A DNA stretch of 64,000 nucleotides, taken from Panacagrimonas sp046594215. GTDB taxonomy: Bacteria; Pseudomonadota; Gammaproteobacteria; Nevskiales; Nevskiaceae. This document shows positions 25,707 to 38,333 of the stretch, piece after piece (position 1 is the first letter of the stretch; the number at the start of each line of letters is the position of its first letter). The DNA lies in assembly GCA_046594215.1 (NCBI GenBank), contig JBKJPX010000113.1:1-64000 (forward strand). Reading direction: 5' to 3'. The translations under genes were made by a program, and so were the position numbers. The notes beneath the pieces were generated by a model. It worked only from the letters and a program-made list of their open reading frames with translations, was not told where the DNA came from and did not search any database.

Positions 25707-28457
25707 ATGAGCGAAATCAGTCGGGTTGCGTTGTTCGGGAAGCTCAATAGTGCGGCCTACAAGGCTGTCGAGGGCGCCACGGTGCTGTGCAAGCTGCGCG
25801 GCAATCCCTATGTCGAACTCGAGCACTGGGTCGCGCAGATCGTGCAGACCGAGAACGGCGACTGGCAGAAGGCGCTGAAGCACTTCGGCGTCGATTCCTC
25901 TCTACTGGCCAAGGACATCACCAATGCGATGGACCGCCTTCCGCGCGGCTCGACGGCGATCTCCGATCTCTCGCCGCACCTCGAAGCGGCGGTGGAGCGT
26001 GGCTGGGTCTATGGGACGCTGATGTTCAAGGAAGGCGCCGTGCGTACCGGCCACCTGCTGGTGGGCATGCTCAAGACCAACTCGTTGCGCAACGCGCTGT
26101 TCATGATCTCGAAGCAGTTCGAGAAGCTGAAGCCCGACAGCCTGGCCGACGACTTCCACAAGATCGTGCAGGGCTCGAGCGAAGAGGGGCTCGGGCCTTC
26201 GGACGGATCGGCAATGGCCGGCGGCGCCGTGCCGGGCGAAGCCAGTGGTGCCATGGCACCCGCGCAGATGGGCAAGCAGGAAGCGCTCAAGAAGTTCACC
26301 ACCGATCTCACCGAACAGGCCCGCAGCGGCAAGATGGATCCGATCGTCGGCCGCGACGACGAGATCCGCCAGGTCGTCGACATCCTCATGCGTCGTCGGC
26401 AGAACAACCCGATCCTCATCGGCGAGGCCGGCGTCGGCAAGACCGCGGTGGTCGAAGGCTTCGCCCAGCGCATCGCACGCGGCGATGTTCCGCCCTCGCT
26501 CAAGGACGTGCGCCTGCTCGCGCTCGACGTCGGCCTGCTGCAGGCCGGGGCCAGCATGAAGGGTGAATTCGAGCAGCGCCTGCGTTCGGTGATCGAAGAA
26601 GTCCAGGCCAGTCCGAAGCCGATCATCCTGTTCGTGGATGAGACCCACACCCTGGTCGGCGCCGGTGGCGCGGCTGGCACCGGCGATGCCGCCAACCTGC
26701 TCAAGCCCGCCCTCGCTCGCGGCACGCTGCGCACGGTCGGCGCCACCACGTTTGCCGAGTACAAGAAGCACATCGAGAAGGATCCGGCGCTGACCCGCCG
26801 CTTCCAGAGCGTGACGGTCGACGAGCCGGACGAGAAGAAGGCCGTGCTGATGATGCGTGGCGTCGCGAGCACGATGGAGAAGCACCACAAGGTCCAGATC
26901 CTCGACGAGGCGCTGGAGGCGGCGGTCAAATTGTCCAGCCGCTACATCCCGGCACGCCAGCTTCCGGACAAGTCGGTCAGCCTGATCGACACCGCCTGCG
27001 CCCGCGTCGCGGTGAGCCTGCACGCGACGCCGCCTGAAGTGGACGACACGCGCAAGCACATTGACTCGCTGGATACCGAACTCGGCATCATCGGCCGCGA
27101 AAAGGCCATCGGCATCGAGGTCGGCGAGCGCGAGACGGCCGCCACCGAATTGCTGACCATCGCCAAGGCGCGGCTCGTCGATCTCGAAAAGCGCTGGGAC
27201 GAGGAGAAGACCCTCGTCACCGAACTGCTCGACTTGCGTGCGAAGCTGCGTCGCGGCGCAAATCCCGTCGAGGGCACCGGCAGCAAGCTCGAGGCCGAGA
27301 CCAAGGCGGCAGCAGTGCCTGCAGCGACCCCCGCGAAACCGGAAGAAAAACTCCTCACCGATGCGGAGCGCGCCGAGGCCCTGGCCAAGCTCAAGGAGGT
27401 GCAGGCCAAGCTCACAGAGCTGCAGGGCGAAACCCCTCTGATGCTGCCAACCGTCGATTACCAGGCCGTGGCCAGCGTGGTCGGAGACTGGACCGGCATC
27501 CCGGTCGGTCGCATGGCGCGCAACGAGATCGAGACGATCCTCAAGCTGCCCAAGCTCCTCGCCAAGCGCGTGATCGGCCAGGACCACGCGATGGAAATGA
27601 TCTCCAAACGCATCCAGACCTCACGCGCTGGTCTGGACAATCCGCAGAAGCCGATCGGCGTCTTCATGCTCGCCGGCACCTCCGGCGTGGGCAAGACCGA
27701 GACCGCGATCGCGCTCGCCGAGGCGCTCTACGGCGGCGAGCAGAACATGATCATCATCAACATGAGCGAGTACCAGGAGGCGCACACCGTGTCCTCGCTG
27801 AAGGGCGCTCCCCCGGGCTACGTCGGCTACGGCGAAGGCGGCGTGCTCACCGAGGCCGTGCGGCGCAAGCCCTACTCCGTCGTGCTGCTCGACGAAGTGG
27901 AAAAAGCGCACCCGGACGTTCACGAGATCTTCTTCCAGGTTTTCGACAAGGGAATGATGGAAGACGGCGAAGGGCGCCTGATCGACTTCAAGAACACGCT
28001 GATCCTGCTGACGACGAACGCCGGCACCGAGATGATCGCCAGCATGTGCAAGGACCCGGAGTTGATGCCGGATCCGGAGGGCATGGCCAAGGCGCTGCGC
28101 GAACCCCTGCTCAAGGTCTTCCCGCCGGCCCTGCTCGGCCGCCTGGTGACGATTCCGTACTTTCCGCTGTCGGACGCGATGCTCGGCGAAATCGTCAAGC
28201 TCCAACTCAACCGCATCAAGAAGCGCGTCGAGGCCCGCTACAAGATCCCGTTCGACTACAGCGAGGACGTCGTCAAGCTGGTCGTATCGCGCTGCACCGA
28301 AAGCGAGTCCGGCGGCCGCATGATCGACGCGATCCTGACCAACACGATGCTGCCCGACATCTCGCGCGAGTTCCTCAACCGCATGATGGAGGGCAAACCC
28401 ATCACGACGGTGCGGGTCGAAGCCAGGGACGCGCAGTTCGCCTACACCTTCGACTGA
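25707..28457 (+). CDS. tssH: T6SS AAA+ ATPase TssH (ClpV)
   Basis: Cytoplasmic unfoldase that disassembles contracted TssBC sheaths. It has an N-terminal Clp-N domain (LFGKLNSAAYKAVEGAT), a first AAA+ module with Walker A GEAGVGKT at 239-246, a middle coiled-coil region, and a second AAA+ module with GTSGVGKTE at 657-665 and the pore-type segment GAPPGYVGYGEGG. The 916-residue length and the ClpV-specific start distinguish it from ClpB. It closes the tssA-tssH series of the H1-like gene order. Confidence 0.97.
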   Translation: MSEISRVALFGKLNSAAYKAVEGATVLCKLRGNPYVELEHWVAQIVQTENGDWQKALKHFGVDSSLLAKDITNAMDRLPRGSTAISDLSPHLEAAVERGWVYGTLMFKEGAVRTGHLLVGMLKTNSLRNALFMISKQFEKLKPDSLADDFHKIVQGSSEEGLGPSDGSAMAGGAVPGEASGAMAPAQMGKQEALKKFTTDLTEQARSGKMDPIVGRDDEIRQVVDILMRRRQNNPILIGEAGVGKTAVVEGFAQRIARGDVPPSLKDVRLLALDVGLLQAGASMKGEFEQRLRSVIEEVQASPKPIILFVDETHTLVGAGGAAGTGDAANLLKPALARGTLRTVGATTFAEYKKHIEKDPALTRRFQSVTVDEPDEKKAVLMMRGVASTMEKHHKVQILDEALEAAVKLSSRYIPARQLPDKSVSLIDTACARVAVSLHATPPEVDDTRKHIDSLDTELGIIGREKAIGIEVGERETAATELLTIAKARLVDLEKRWDEEKTLVTELLDLRAKLRRGANPVEGTGSKLEAETKAAAVPAATPAKPEEKLLTDAERAEALAKLKEVQAKLTELQGETPLMLPTVDYQAVASVVGDWTGIPVGRMARNEIETILKLPKLLAKRVIGQDHAMEMISKRIQTSRAGLDNPQKPIGVFMLAGTSGVGKTETAIALAEALYGGEQNMIIINMSEYQEAHTVSSLKGAPPGYVGYGEGGVLTEAVRRKPYSVVLLDEVEKAHPDVHEIFFQVFDKGMMEDGEGRLIDFKNTLILLTTNAGTEMIASMCKDPELMPDPEGMAKALREPLLKVFPPALLGRLVTIPYFPLSDAMLGEIVKLQLNRIKKRVEARYKIPFDYSEDVVKLVVSRCTESESGGRMIDAILTNTMLPDISREFLNRMMEGKPITTVRVEARDAQFAYTFD

Positions 28458-28464
28458 CGGGTTG

Positions 28465-29817
28465 ATGCGCGCGGAGCCGGGCATGGAGGAGGAAGAGTTC
28501 ACGATCGAGCTGCCGGAAAATGCGACGGCGGCCGATGCGCTCGTGATCGCGAAGGAGTTACATCACTCCGGGAAACCGGCTCAGGCGGCGGCGGTCTACG
28601 AACGCATCATCAAACTCGCGCCGGACTATCCCGAGGCGCTGAACTTCTTCGGCATCCTCAAGTTCCAGTCCGGAAAATGGAAAGAGGGCGCCGCCATGCT
28701 CCGCCGCAGCGTGAAGCTGGCGCCCGACTATCACGACGCGCACGCCAACCTGGGAATGATGCTTCGGCAGGTCGGGGAATTCGCGGCGGCAGAGAAACAT
28801 CTCAAGCGGGCCATCGACCTGGACCCCGCCGCTCCATCGCCGCGCCTGAGTCTGGCCAACCTGCGGCGTTCGCAGGGGCGCAACGAAGATGCCCTGCGGA
28901 TCCTCCGCAAGGTTCTCGAGACGCATCCTGGCAATGTCCTGATTCACCACGCACTCACGGACCTGCTGCAGTCCATGGGACGCATGGACGAGGCAGCCGT
29001 CCATTTCCGTCAGACCGAGGCGATCAATCCCGCCATCAACAGCATTCGCCAAAGCTGGAGCTACCTGCTGGCCGACGAAGGGCGCCTGGACGAGGCGCGC
29101 GCGCAGATGCGGCGCTGGATCGAGCTCGATCCGAAGAATCCCAAGCCCCGGCACATGCTCGCGGCCTACGGCGGCGCACCGGTGCCGGAGCGCGCCACGG
29201 ATGAGATGGTCAGCCGGACCTTCAACGATTTCGCGCGAAGCTTCGACAGGAAGCTCGCGGAACTGGAATACCGCGCGCCGGAATACGTCGCCGACTCGAT
29301 CGGCCGCTTCCTGTCGGAACGCAATGCGCAGGTGGACCTGCTGGATGCCGGGTGTGGAACGGGACTCCTCGGTCCCCTGGTTCGCCCGCTCGCACGACGC
29401 CTGGTGGGGGTCGACCTGTCGGATGGGATGCTGGAGCGCGCGAAGGCGCGCAAGGTCTACGACGAACTCATAGAAGGCGAGCTCACCGCCTTTCTCGAAG
29501 CCAACGCCGACGCGTACGACGTCGTCGCCAGCGCCGACACGCTGTGCTACTTCGGCGCGTTGAACACGGCCGCCGTCGCGGCACACGCGGCGCTGCGGCC
29601 CGGCGGCGGGCTCGTCTTCACGGTCGAAGAAGCCGTCGACGCAACGTCCGACTACGTGCTTCAGGTCCATGGACGGTACTCGCACCGGCGCGGCTACGTG
29701 GAAGAGACGCTGGCGCAGGCCGGGTTCGAAGCCATCGAACTGGAGAGCCGCGTTCTGCGCAAGGAAATGGAGAAGCCCGTGATGGGCCTGGTCGTTTCGG
29801 CTCGAAGGAAGGGCTGA
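28465..29817 (+). CDS. TPR repeat protein with C-terminal class I SAM methyltransferase domain (copy 1)
   Basis: A 450-residue fusion: about six TPR units at residues 15-230 (for example YERIIKLAPDYPEALNFFG, AEKHLKRAIDLDPAAPSP) and a Rossmann-type methyltransferase at about 285-450 with motif I LLDAGCGTGLLG near residue 291 and the acidic loop VGVDLSDGML. The TPR part probably binds a protein substrate that the C-terminal part methylates; the substrate is unknown. It starts 7 nt after clpV and overlaps the next, related gene by one base, so it is inside the T6SS operon. ATG at 28465 is used; an ATG at 28483 is possible. Not part of the known T6SS core. Confidence 0.85.
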   Translation: MRAEPGMEEEEFTIELPENATAADALVIAKELHHSGKPAQAAAVYERIIKLAPDYPEALNFFGILKFQSGKWKEGAAMLRRSVKLAPDYHDAHANLGMMLRQVGEFAAAEKHLKRAIDLDPAAPSPRLSLANLRRSQGRNEDALRILRKVLETHPGNVLIHHALTDLLQSMGRMDEAAVHFRQTEAINPAINSIRQSWSYLLADEGRLDEARAQMRRWIELDPKNPKPRHMLAAYGGAPVPERATDEMVSRTFNDFARSFDRKLAELEYRAPEYVADSIGRFLSERNAQVDLLDAGCGTGLLGPLVRPLARRLVGVDLSDGMLERAKARKVYDELIEGELTAFLEANADAYDVVASADTLCYFGALNTAAVAAHAALRPGGGLVFTVEEAVDATSDYVLQVHGRYSHRRGYVEETLAQAGFEAIELESRVLRKEMEKPVMGLVVSARRKG

Positions 29818-31175
29818 TGGCCGGTTCCCCTGCCAGGTCTGCGGATGCTCGATCTCGGCTTCCGACGACGATCGAGGCGACGCGATTGGCCATCGAACTG
29901 CACCGTGCCGGCCGCCTGGACGAGGCCCGCGAGGCCTATCGCCTGATCCTGGCGCGTGCCCCCAAGCATGCCGACGCGTGGCATTTTCAGGGCTTGCTCA
30001 AGTACCAGTCCGAAGGCGGCGATACCGGTATTGCCGACGTCCGCCGCGCGCTGGATCTTGCCCCGAAGTATTCGGATGCCCACGCCAACCTCGCGCTCAT
30101 GCTCGCCGAGGTCCGGGACTACGCCGGCGCCGAACGCCACCTGCAGCTGGCGCTGAAATTCGATCCCAAGGCCATTCCGCCGCGCGTGACCCTGGCACGC
30201 CTCTACCGGGCGCGAGGAAAGGCCATCGAAGCCGAGCGAATCCTGCTGGACGCTTTGCGGATCGATCCCAAGTCGCTCGACCGGCATGTCGGAACCAGCG
30301 TGCACTGCGGACTGGGAAATGCGCTCATGGCGCAGGGACGCATCCAGGACGCCTTGGACCACTACCGCCGCGGCATTGCCCTGACACCTGACCAGACCGA
30401 GTTGCGAACGCTGATCGGCTACGCGCTTTGCCGGCTCGGTTGGTTCGAGCAGGCGGCGGACAACTATCGCGAGATGCTTCGTCGCAATCCCGACGACGCG
30501 AATGCACACCATCTGCTGGCGTCCTGCGGCGGTGAGGTTGCGCCGTCGCGGGCGCAAGACCGCTACGTGCGTGAAACATTCGATGCGTTCTCCGTGTCTT
30601 TCGACGCGAAGCTGCAGGCGCTCGGCTACCGCGCACCGCAACTCATCGCCGACCTGATGCACGCCTGCACCGCGCCGGGCGAACCCGTGGCGCAACTTCT
30701 GGACGCCGGCTGCGGTACCGGTCTGCTGGGAGAACTGGTGCGAGACCGCTGCCAGTGGATGGCGGGCGTCGATTTGTCCGGCGGCATGCTCGCACGCGCG
30801 CGCAAGCGCGAGCTCTACGACGAACTGCACGAGGCCGAGCTGACTGCCTGGCTGTCCGCCCAGTCGAATCGATTCGATGTGGTGGCCAGCGCCGACACGC
30901 TCTGCTATTTCGGTCCACTGGAGACCGCAGTCGCCTCGGCTCACGCTGCACTCCGCACCGGCGCATGGCTTGTCTTCTCTGTCGAGCACGACGACGTGCA
31001 GACCTCGCCGCATCGCCTGCAGCACCACGGCCGCTACGCGCACCGTCGCGACTACGTCGAATCGGTGCTGGCCAACGCCGGCTACGGACAAGTCCAGGTC
31101 CGCGAGGATGTTCTGCGCAAGGAACTCGGCGAGCCCGTCAATGGACTCGTCGTCGCTGCTCGAAGAATGAGGTGA
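29817..31175 (+). CDS. TPR repeat protein with C-terminal class I SAM methyltransferase domain (copy 2)
   Basis: A 452-residue paralogue of the preceding protein with the same layout: TPR units (EAYRLILARAPKHADAWHFQG, AERHLQLALKFDPKAIPP) and then a methyltransferase with LLDAGCGTGLLGELV near residue 293, VDLSGGMLARA and VVASADTLCYFGPL. The last part (VLRKELGEPVNGLVVAARR) matches the end of copy 1 closely, while the TPR parts have diverged, suggesting duplication with different partners. Its ATG overlaps the previous stop (TGATG) and vgrG follows after 4 nt. A role in modifying a T6SS structural part or cargo is inferred only from position. Confidence 0.85.
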   Translation: MAGSPARSADARSRLPTTIEATRLAIELHRAGRLDEAREAYRLILARAPKHADAWHFQGLLKYQSEGGDTGIADVRRALDLAPKYSDAHANLALMLAEVRDYAGAERHLQLALKFDPKAIPPRVTLARLYRARGKAIEAERILLDALRIDPKSLDRHVGTSVHCGLGNALMAQGRIQDALDHYRRGIALTPDQTELRTLIGYALCRLGWFEQAADNYREMLRRNPDDANAHHLLASCGGEVAPSRAQDRYVRETFDAFSVSFDAKLQALGYRAPQLIADLMHACTAPGEPVAQLLDAGCGTGLLGELVRDRCQWMAGVDLSGGMLARARKRELYDELHEAELTAWLSAQSNRFDVVASADTLCYFGPLETAVASAHAALRTGAWLVFSVEHDDVQTSPHRLQHHGRYAHRRDYVESVLANAGYGQVQVREDVLRKELGEPVNGLVVAARRMR

Positions 31176-31179
31176 TGTC

Positions 31180-33951
<2,772 letters not shown>

Positions 33952-33971
33952 TGCCGGCCTGACCCGAATCC

Positions 33972-36560
33972 ATGCAAACGATCAAGCCCTTTGGGCTCAC
34001 GCTGAGCACGCGATGTTTCGAGTTTCGCAAGCGTCAGCGGCTGAGCGTGACCGCGATGGTCTACTTCCCGTTCGTGGAAGGCGGGCCGGCCGTCGTATGG
34101 TCGGACGTCGGCATGTGGAAATTCCTCGGCACGCAGATGGCGGTGCCGGTCATCGACGAAGGAATCGTCAAGCTCAAGCCGGAATTCCTGGTCCACGGCC
34201 ACGCCTTCGCGCCGGAAGGCGCGGCGGAGGCCTGCGCCGTGCGGGCCCGCGTCGGCTCGATCGAGAAGACGCTTCTCGTCTTCGGAAACCGATACTGGGA
34301 CGGGGATCGGGCGACGCCTCCAACGGCTTTCGCGCGCGTACCCCTCGACTGGCAGCACGCTTACGGTGGGCCCGATTTCCCGTCCAACCCCGTCGGTCGC
34401 GGCCGAACGCTGCAGGACGTCGACGGCGTGCGCAGGCAGCGCCTGCCCAATATCGAAGACCCGCACCAGCGGCTGACGGGACCGCGTGCCGTCGTGGCGC
34501 CCGCGGGGTTCGGCAAGATCGAGGGAAGCTGGCCGCAGCGCGCGCAGTTCCGCGGCACCTACGACAAGAACTGGCTGCCCGAGCACGCGCCGGGCCTGGC
34601 GCCCGACACCAACTGGCGCCACTTCAACCTGGCGGCCGACGACCAGATCTTCGAGGGCCCGCTGCAGGGCGACGAGTCCTTCGAGTTCGAGAACATGCAC
34701 CCGGCGAAACCCGTCGTCGCGGGCCAGCTGCCGGGACTGAAGACGCGCGTGTACCTCTCGCGGCGACTGCCGGAGGGCGGTCAGAAGATCAGCGAAGTCG
34801 CGATGCAGCTGTCCACGCTCTGGTTCTTCCCGCACTCGGAACGCGGCGTGCTGATCTTCCACGGCCAGATCGAGATCAGCGAGCCCGATGCCGGTGACGT
34901 GACCGTGATGATGGGCGCCGTGGAGCGTGTTTCCGAGCCGCGCGACGATGACCATTACATGGCGGTCATGGCGCAGCGACTGGATCCGGGAGTGGGGCAT
35001 CTCTACGCGCTGCGTGACAGCGACCTGATGCCGGTCGGCGTGACCGGCACCGATCCCGACTTCGAGGCCACGCAGGACGACTACAAGGTCGAGGGTCTGC
35101 AGGGCGAAGCGCAGGCCCGCGGGGCCGAACTGCAGGTCGAACTCATGCGCGAAAAGGTCAGGGAGAAGGGCCTCGATCCAGACGCGCTCGGGCTGAAGAT
35201 GCCGGTTCGCGAGAAGATTCCCACGATCGAGGAACTCCCGGCCTATCTCGAGAAGAAGAACGAAGAAGCGCTGATCGAACAGCACAAGGCTCTCGTCGGC
35301 GCGGCACAGCAGATCGTCAGGGCCGAGACCAAGGCCGCCGAGATGGGAATCGACCTGGCTGACGCTGCGGGCGGTGGACCCCCGACTTTCACCGCAGCCG
35401 CGATGATCGCCAAGCTCAAGGCGATCAACTCGCCGATGGTGGACGTGGCGGCGCTCACGCCCAAGCTCGAGCAGATGGAAGTGGTCGAGCGCTACAACTA
35501 CCTCGCGGGTGCGCACCTGCAGCCGCCGGTGCCGCCGCTGCCCCCGGAAAAGGGTAATCCGCTGCGTCGCGATGCGGTTCAGGCCAAGGCGGCCGGCCGA
35601 AAATTCACCGGCGGCAATTTCACGGGCGCGGACTTTTCCGGGCTCGATTTCAGCGGCGTGGATTTCCAGCATGCCTGGCTCGAGCGCGTGAACTTCGCAG
35701 GGGCCAACCTCACGGGTGCCGATTTTTCCTTCGCGGTGCTGGCCCACGCCGACCTGACGGACGCGGTCGCTACCGGCGCGAAGTTCGTGGCCGCGAATCT
35801 GGGCAAGGCCAAACTGGCCGGCGCCAATTTCGACCACGCCGACCTGTCGAACGCCAATCTGTCCAGCGTCGACTTCTCGGAGACCTCATTCAAGGCAGCC
35901 AGCTTGGCCCATGCGACCTTGCTCGAAGCCAAGTTCGGGCCGGCTGACTGGTCGCACGCCATCGTCGGCGCCGCGCTGTTCCACCAGGCGAGGATCGACG
36001 GCCTCAACTTCGACGGTGCCTTCCTGGAAGGAGCCAACTTCATCGAATGCGATCTCGCCGGCTCCAGCTTCCGCAGCGCGAAGCTCTCGGCAACCAATTT
36101 CATCGCCTGCAGCGCAGCGCACGTGCCGTTCACCGGCGCCGACCTCGCGAACGCGGTGTTCACGCAGCAGTGCAATCTCGAGGGCGCCGATTTTTCGGAC
36201 GCCAACCTGGAGAAGGCCAACCTGCGTGGCGCGAACATGAAGCTTTGTTCCTTCGCGGGCGCAAACCTTGTCGGCGCCGATCTTTCGGAAGCCGTGCTCG
36301 TCGGCGCGGACTTCACCGAGGCCAACGCCGCCGACACGCTGATCGTGAAATCGGACCTCTCGATGGCCAAGGCTCAGGGCATGAACCTGATGCAGTCCAT
36401 CGTGCAGCGATCGGACCTTCGCGGCACCGACTTCGCTGGATCCAACCTGTTCGGCGCCGACGTGTCGCTCACCCACGCCGACATGAGCACGCGCTTCACC
36501 CGCTGCTACACCGTCCGCTGGCGCACGCATCCGCGCCGCCCGCCCACCCCGGCGGCCTGA
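33972..36560 (+). CDS. DUF2169 T6SS adaptor fused to pentapeptide repeats (copy 1)
   Basis: An 862-residue protein with an N-terminal DUF2169 domain (about 1-310: IKPFGLTLSTRCFEFRKRQR, DVGMWKFLGTQMAVPVID, WQHAYGGPDFPSNPVGRG), a helical middle part and a C-terminal pentapeptide-repeat solenoid from about residue 545 with many A-(D/N)-L/F-x-x units. DUF2169 proteins act as T6SS adaptors that load DUF4150/PAAR-type effectors onto VgrG, as reported for Agrobacterium tumefaciens. The pentapeptide solenoid may bind the next protein or be the delivered cargo. Start ATG 33972, 20 nt after vgrG. Confidence 0.9.
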   Translation: MQTIKPFGLTLSTRCFEFRKRQRLSVTAMVYFPFVEGGPAVVWSDVGMWKFLGTQMAVPVIDEGIVKLKPEFLVHGHAFAPEGAAEACAVRARVGSIEKTLLVFGNRYWDGDRATPPTAFARVPLDWQHAYGGPDFPSNPVGRGRTLQDVDGVRRQRLPNIEDPHQRLTGPRAVVAPAGFGKIEGSWPQRAQFRGTYDKNWLPEHAPGLAPDTNWRHFNLAADDQIFEGPLQGDESFEFENMHPAKPVVAGQLPGLKTRVYLSRRLPEGGQKISEVAMQLSTLWFFPHSERGVLIFHGQIEISEPDAGDVTVMMGAVERVSEPRDDDHYMAVMAQRLDPGVGHLYALRDSDLMPVGVTGTDPDFEATQDDYKVEGLQGEAQARGAELQVELMREKVREKGLDPDALGLKMPVREKIPTIEELPAYLEKKNEEALIEQHKALVGAAQQIVRAETKAAEMGIDLADAAGGGPPTFTAAAMIAKLKAINSPMVDVAALTPKLEQMEVVERYNYLAGAHLQPPVPPLPPEKGNPLRRDAVQAKAAGRKFTGGNFTGADFSGLDFSGVDFQHAWLERVNFAGANLTGADFSFAVLAHADLTDAVATGAKFVAANLGKAKLAGANFDHADLSNANLSSVDFSETSFKAASLAHATLLEAKFGPADWSHAIVGAALFHQARIDGLNFDGAFLEGANFIECDLAGSSFRSAKLSATNFIACSAAHVPFTGADLANAVFTQQCNLEGADFSDANLEKANLRGANMKLCSFAGANLVGADLSEAVLVGADFTEANAADTLIVKSDLSMAKAQGMNLMQSIVQRSDLRGTDFAGSNLFGADVSLTHADMSTRFTRCYTVRWRTHPRRPPTPAA

Positions 36561-36563
36561 ACC

Positions 36564-37625
36564 ATGCTCGGTCTCGAGGAACTCAACATCCTGGTCCGCT
36601 TCGGCGAGACCGTCAGCGGCCAGGATTTCAGCGGGGCGAAGCTGTCCAACGGGTCCCTGCCCGGCGGCGTCTTCCGCCAATGCAACTTCGCCGGCGCGGA
36701 CTTCAGCGGTTCCGATCTGCGCGAGTGCATGTTCGACGAGTGCAACCTCACGGGCGCCACGTTCTCCGGATCGGTTCTGCGCGGCTCCACGATCCACGCC
36801 TGCGAGGCGAAGGACGTGGTGATCGAGTCAGCGTGGGTGCGCAACGTGAACCTGCTCGAGTCCAACTTCGAGGGAGCCCGTTTCGGACATAGCGATTTCA
36901 ACCTGGCCACCTTCAACAAATCCGGCTTCGAGGGCGCTGACCTCTCGGCCACCCTGATCGATCGCACCAGCATCATCGAATGCAACCTCGATCGCGTGAT
37001 CTTCGACGGCGCGTTCTTCCATCAGGCGATCCTCTCCAAGGCGAGCCTCGTCGACGTCAGCTTGACCGGCGCCACCTTGCGCAACATCACTTTCCACCAG
37101 TGCACGTTCGGCAAACGGTCCTTTGCGGGGCTGCGCCTGGAGACCTGCCAATTCATCGAGACCCCCATTGCGGGCTGCGACTTCAGCGGCGTCGACATCC
37201 GGGGCTGCCTGTTCAAGGGCGCGGACCTGACCGATACGCTGTTCGTCAAAGCCAATGCTGTGCGCGCGCTGTTCCCCGAGACGATGGGTGAGCGCGCAGA
37301 TTTCACCGCCGCCAATCTCGCCCAGGCGATCTTCGCGGCCGCGAAACTTCCGCGCAGTCGCTTCGAAGGTGCCAACATGCGCGAGGTCTACGCCGCCAAG
37401 GCCGATTTCAGCCAGTGCGTCTTTGCCGACGCGGACCTGGGCAGCGCCGACCTTTCGCATGCCAATCTCGCCGCGAGCGATTTTCGCGGTGCCAAGCTGA
37501 TGCGCTGCAAACTGCACCAGATCAAGGACCAGGACGCCGAGTTCACCGACCGTGCTCGCGCGATCGAGACCGACGAAGCCCTCGCCCGCGCCGAATCATG
37601 GAAGCCGGGCTGGATATCGACTTGA
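36564..37625 (+). CDS. pentapeptide-repeat protein (copy 1)
   Basis: A 353-residue protein made almost wholly of pentapeptide repeats (FSGAKLSNGSLPGGVFRQCN, GADFSGSDLRECMFDECNL), expected to form a right-handed quadrilateral beta-helix. A short conserved tail follows (FTDRARAIETDEALARAESW), which is also present in the second copy. It starts 3 nt after the DUF2169-pentapeptide gene. It may extend or pair with the solenoid of that protein. Effector, adaptor or structural roles are all possible; the sequence does not decide. Confidence 0.85.
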   Translation: MLGLEELNILVRFGETVSGQDFSGAKLSNGSLPGGVFRQCNFAGADFSGSDLRECMFDECNLTGATFSGSVLRGSTIHACEAKDVVIESAWVRNVNLLESNFEGARFGHSDFNLATFNKSGFEGADLSATLIDRTSIIECNLDRVIFDGAFFHQAILSKASLVDVSLTGATLRNITFHQCTFGKRSFAGLRLETCQFIETPIAGCDFSGVDIRGCLFKGADLTDTLFVKANAVRALFPETMGERADFTAANLAQAIFAAAKLPRSRFEGANMREVYAAKADFSQCVFADADLGSADLSHANLAASDFRGAKLMRCKLHQIKDQDAEFTDRARAIETDEALARAESWKPGWIST

Positions 37626-37637
37626 AGGAGAAGAACC

Positions 37638-38324
37638 ATGGACCAGCTGCCCGCCGTTCGTAATGCCAAGCGTCCCCGCCGCCAGTCGGCGCCCGCCGCC
37701 GCTGTCGTCCTGCCGCTGCAGGGCACCGGCAGGGTCCGCGTGGCCGGGGCCGAGCACTACAGAATCGACGTGGATGGCACCAGCCTGCGTGCGCGCCGTG
37801 CCACGAGCTGCCTGCTGCAACCCGAAGTCGGTGACTGTGTGGCCTGGTGCCGTGGCGAAAAATCCAGCTTCTTCGTCTACGCCGTGCTCGAACGCGAATC
37901 CACCGGTCCGCAGCAGCTCGTCCTGACCGGCGATACCCGTCTGAGCGTTCGCGACGGCAGCCTCGATCTGCGTTCCGACCGCGCTATCGCGATCGCGGCC
38001 CCGAAGATCGATGTGCACGGCGATGCCCTCGAGGTACGCAGCCCCAAGGCCACGCTGGTGTTCGAGACCCTGGAGACCATTGCGCGCAGCTGCACGGCCA
38101 CGCTCGCACAGGTCAAGCTGGTCGGGACGCAGATCAGCAGCATCTTCGAACGTGTGCTCCAGCACGCACAGCACCAGCGGCGGGTGGTGGAGGGGCTGGA
38201 CACCGTCGAGGTCCGCAACGCCGACTGGCGCGCGAAGTCGCTCATGAACCTGCAGGGAAACACCGTGCTGACCAATGGCGAGCGCCTGGTCAAGACGCGC
38301 GGCGCCCAGATCCACCTGGGCTAG
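37638..38324 (+). CDS. DUF3540 domain protein (copy 1)
   Basis: A 228-residue DUF3540 protein. It has a basic Pro/Ala-rich N-terminus, a small beta domain with ARRATSCLLQPEVGDCVAW, an alternating-strand part of beta-helix character (LTGDTRLSVRDGSLDLRSDR) that resembles a VgrG spike, and a conserved ending NGERLVKTRGAQIHLG. DUF3540 genes are found beside DUF2169 and DUF4150 genes in T6SS clusters; the biochemical role is not known to me. A spike-extension or chaperone role between VgrG and the PAAR-like tip is an inference from its spike-like strands and position. Confidence 0.85.
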   Translation: MDQLPAVRNAKRPRRQSAPAAAVVLPLQGTGRVRVAGAEHYRIDVDGTSLRARRATSCLLQPEVGDCVAWCRGEKSSFFVYAVLERESTGPQQLVLTGDTRLSVRDGSLDLRSDRAIAIAAPKIDVHGDALEVRSPKATLVFETLETIARSCTATLAQVKLVGTQISSIFERVLQHAQHQRRVVEGLDTVEVRNADWRAKSLMNLQGNTVLTNGERLVKTRGAQIHLG

Positions 38325-38333
38325 GATCGAACC

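Noticed and set aside
35600..37560. Pentapeptide repeats as a CRISPR array or DNA-level repeat
   Set aside because: The periodicity is 15 nt at protein level with degenerate codons; there are no constant repeats with variable spacers.
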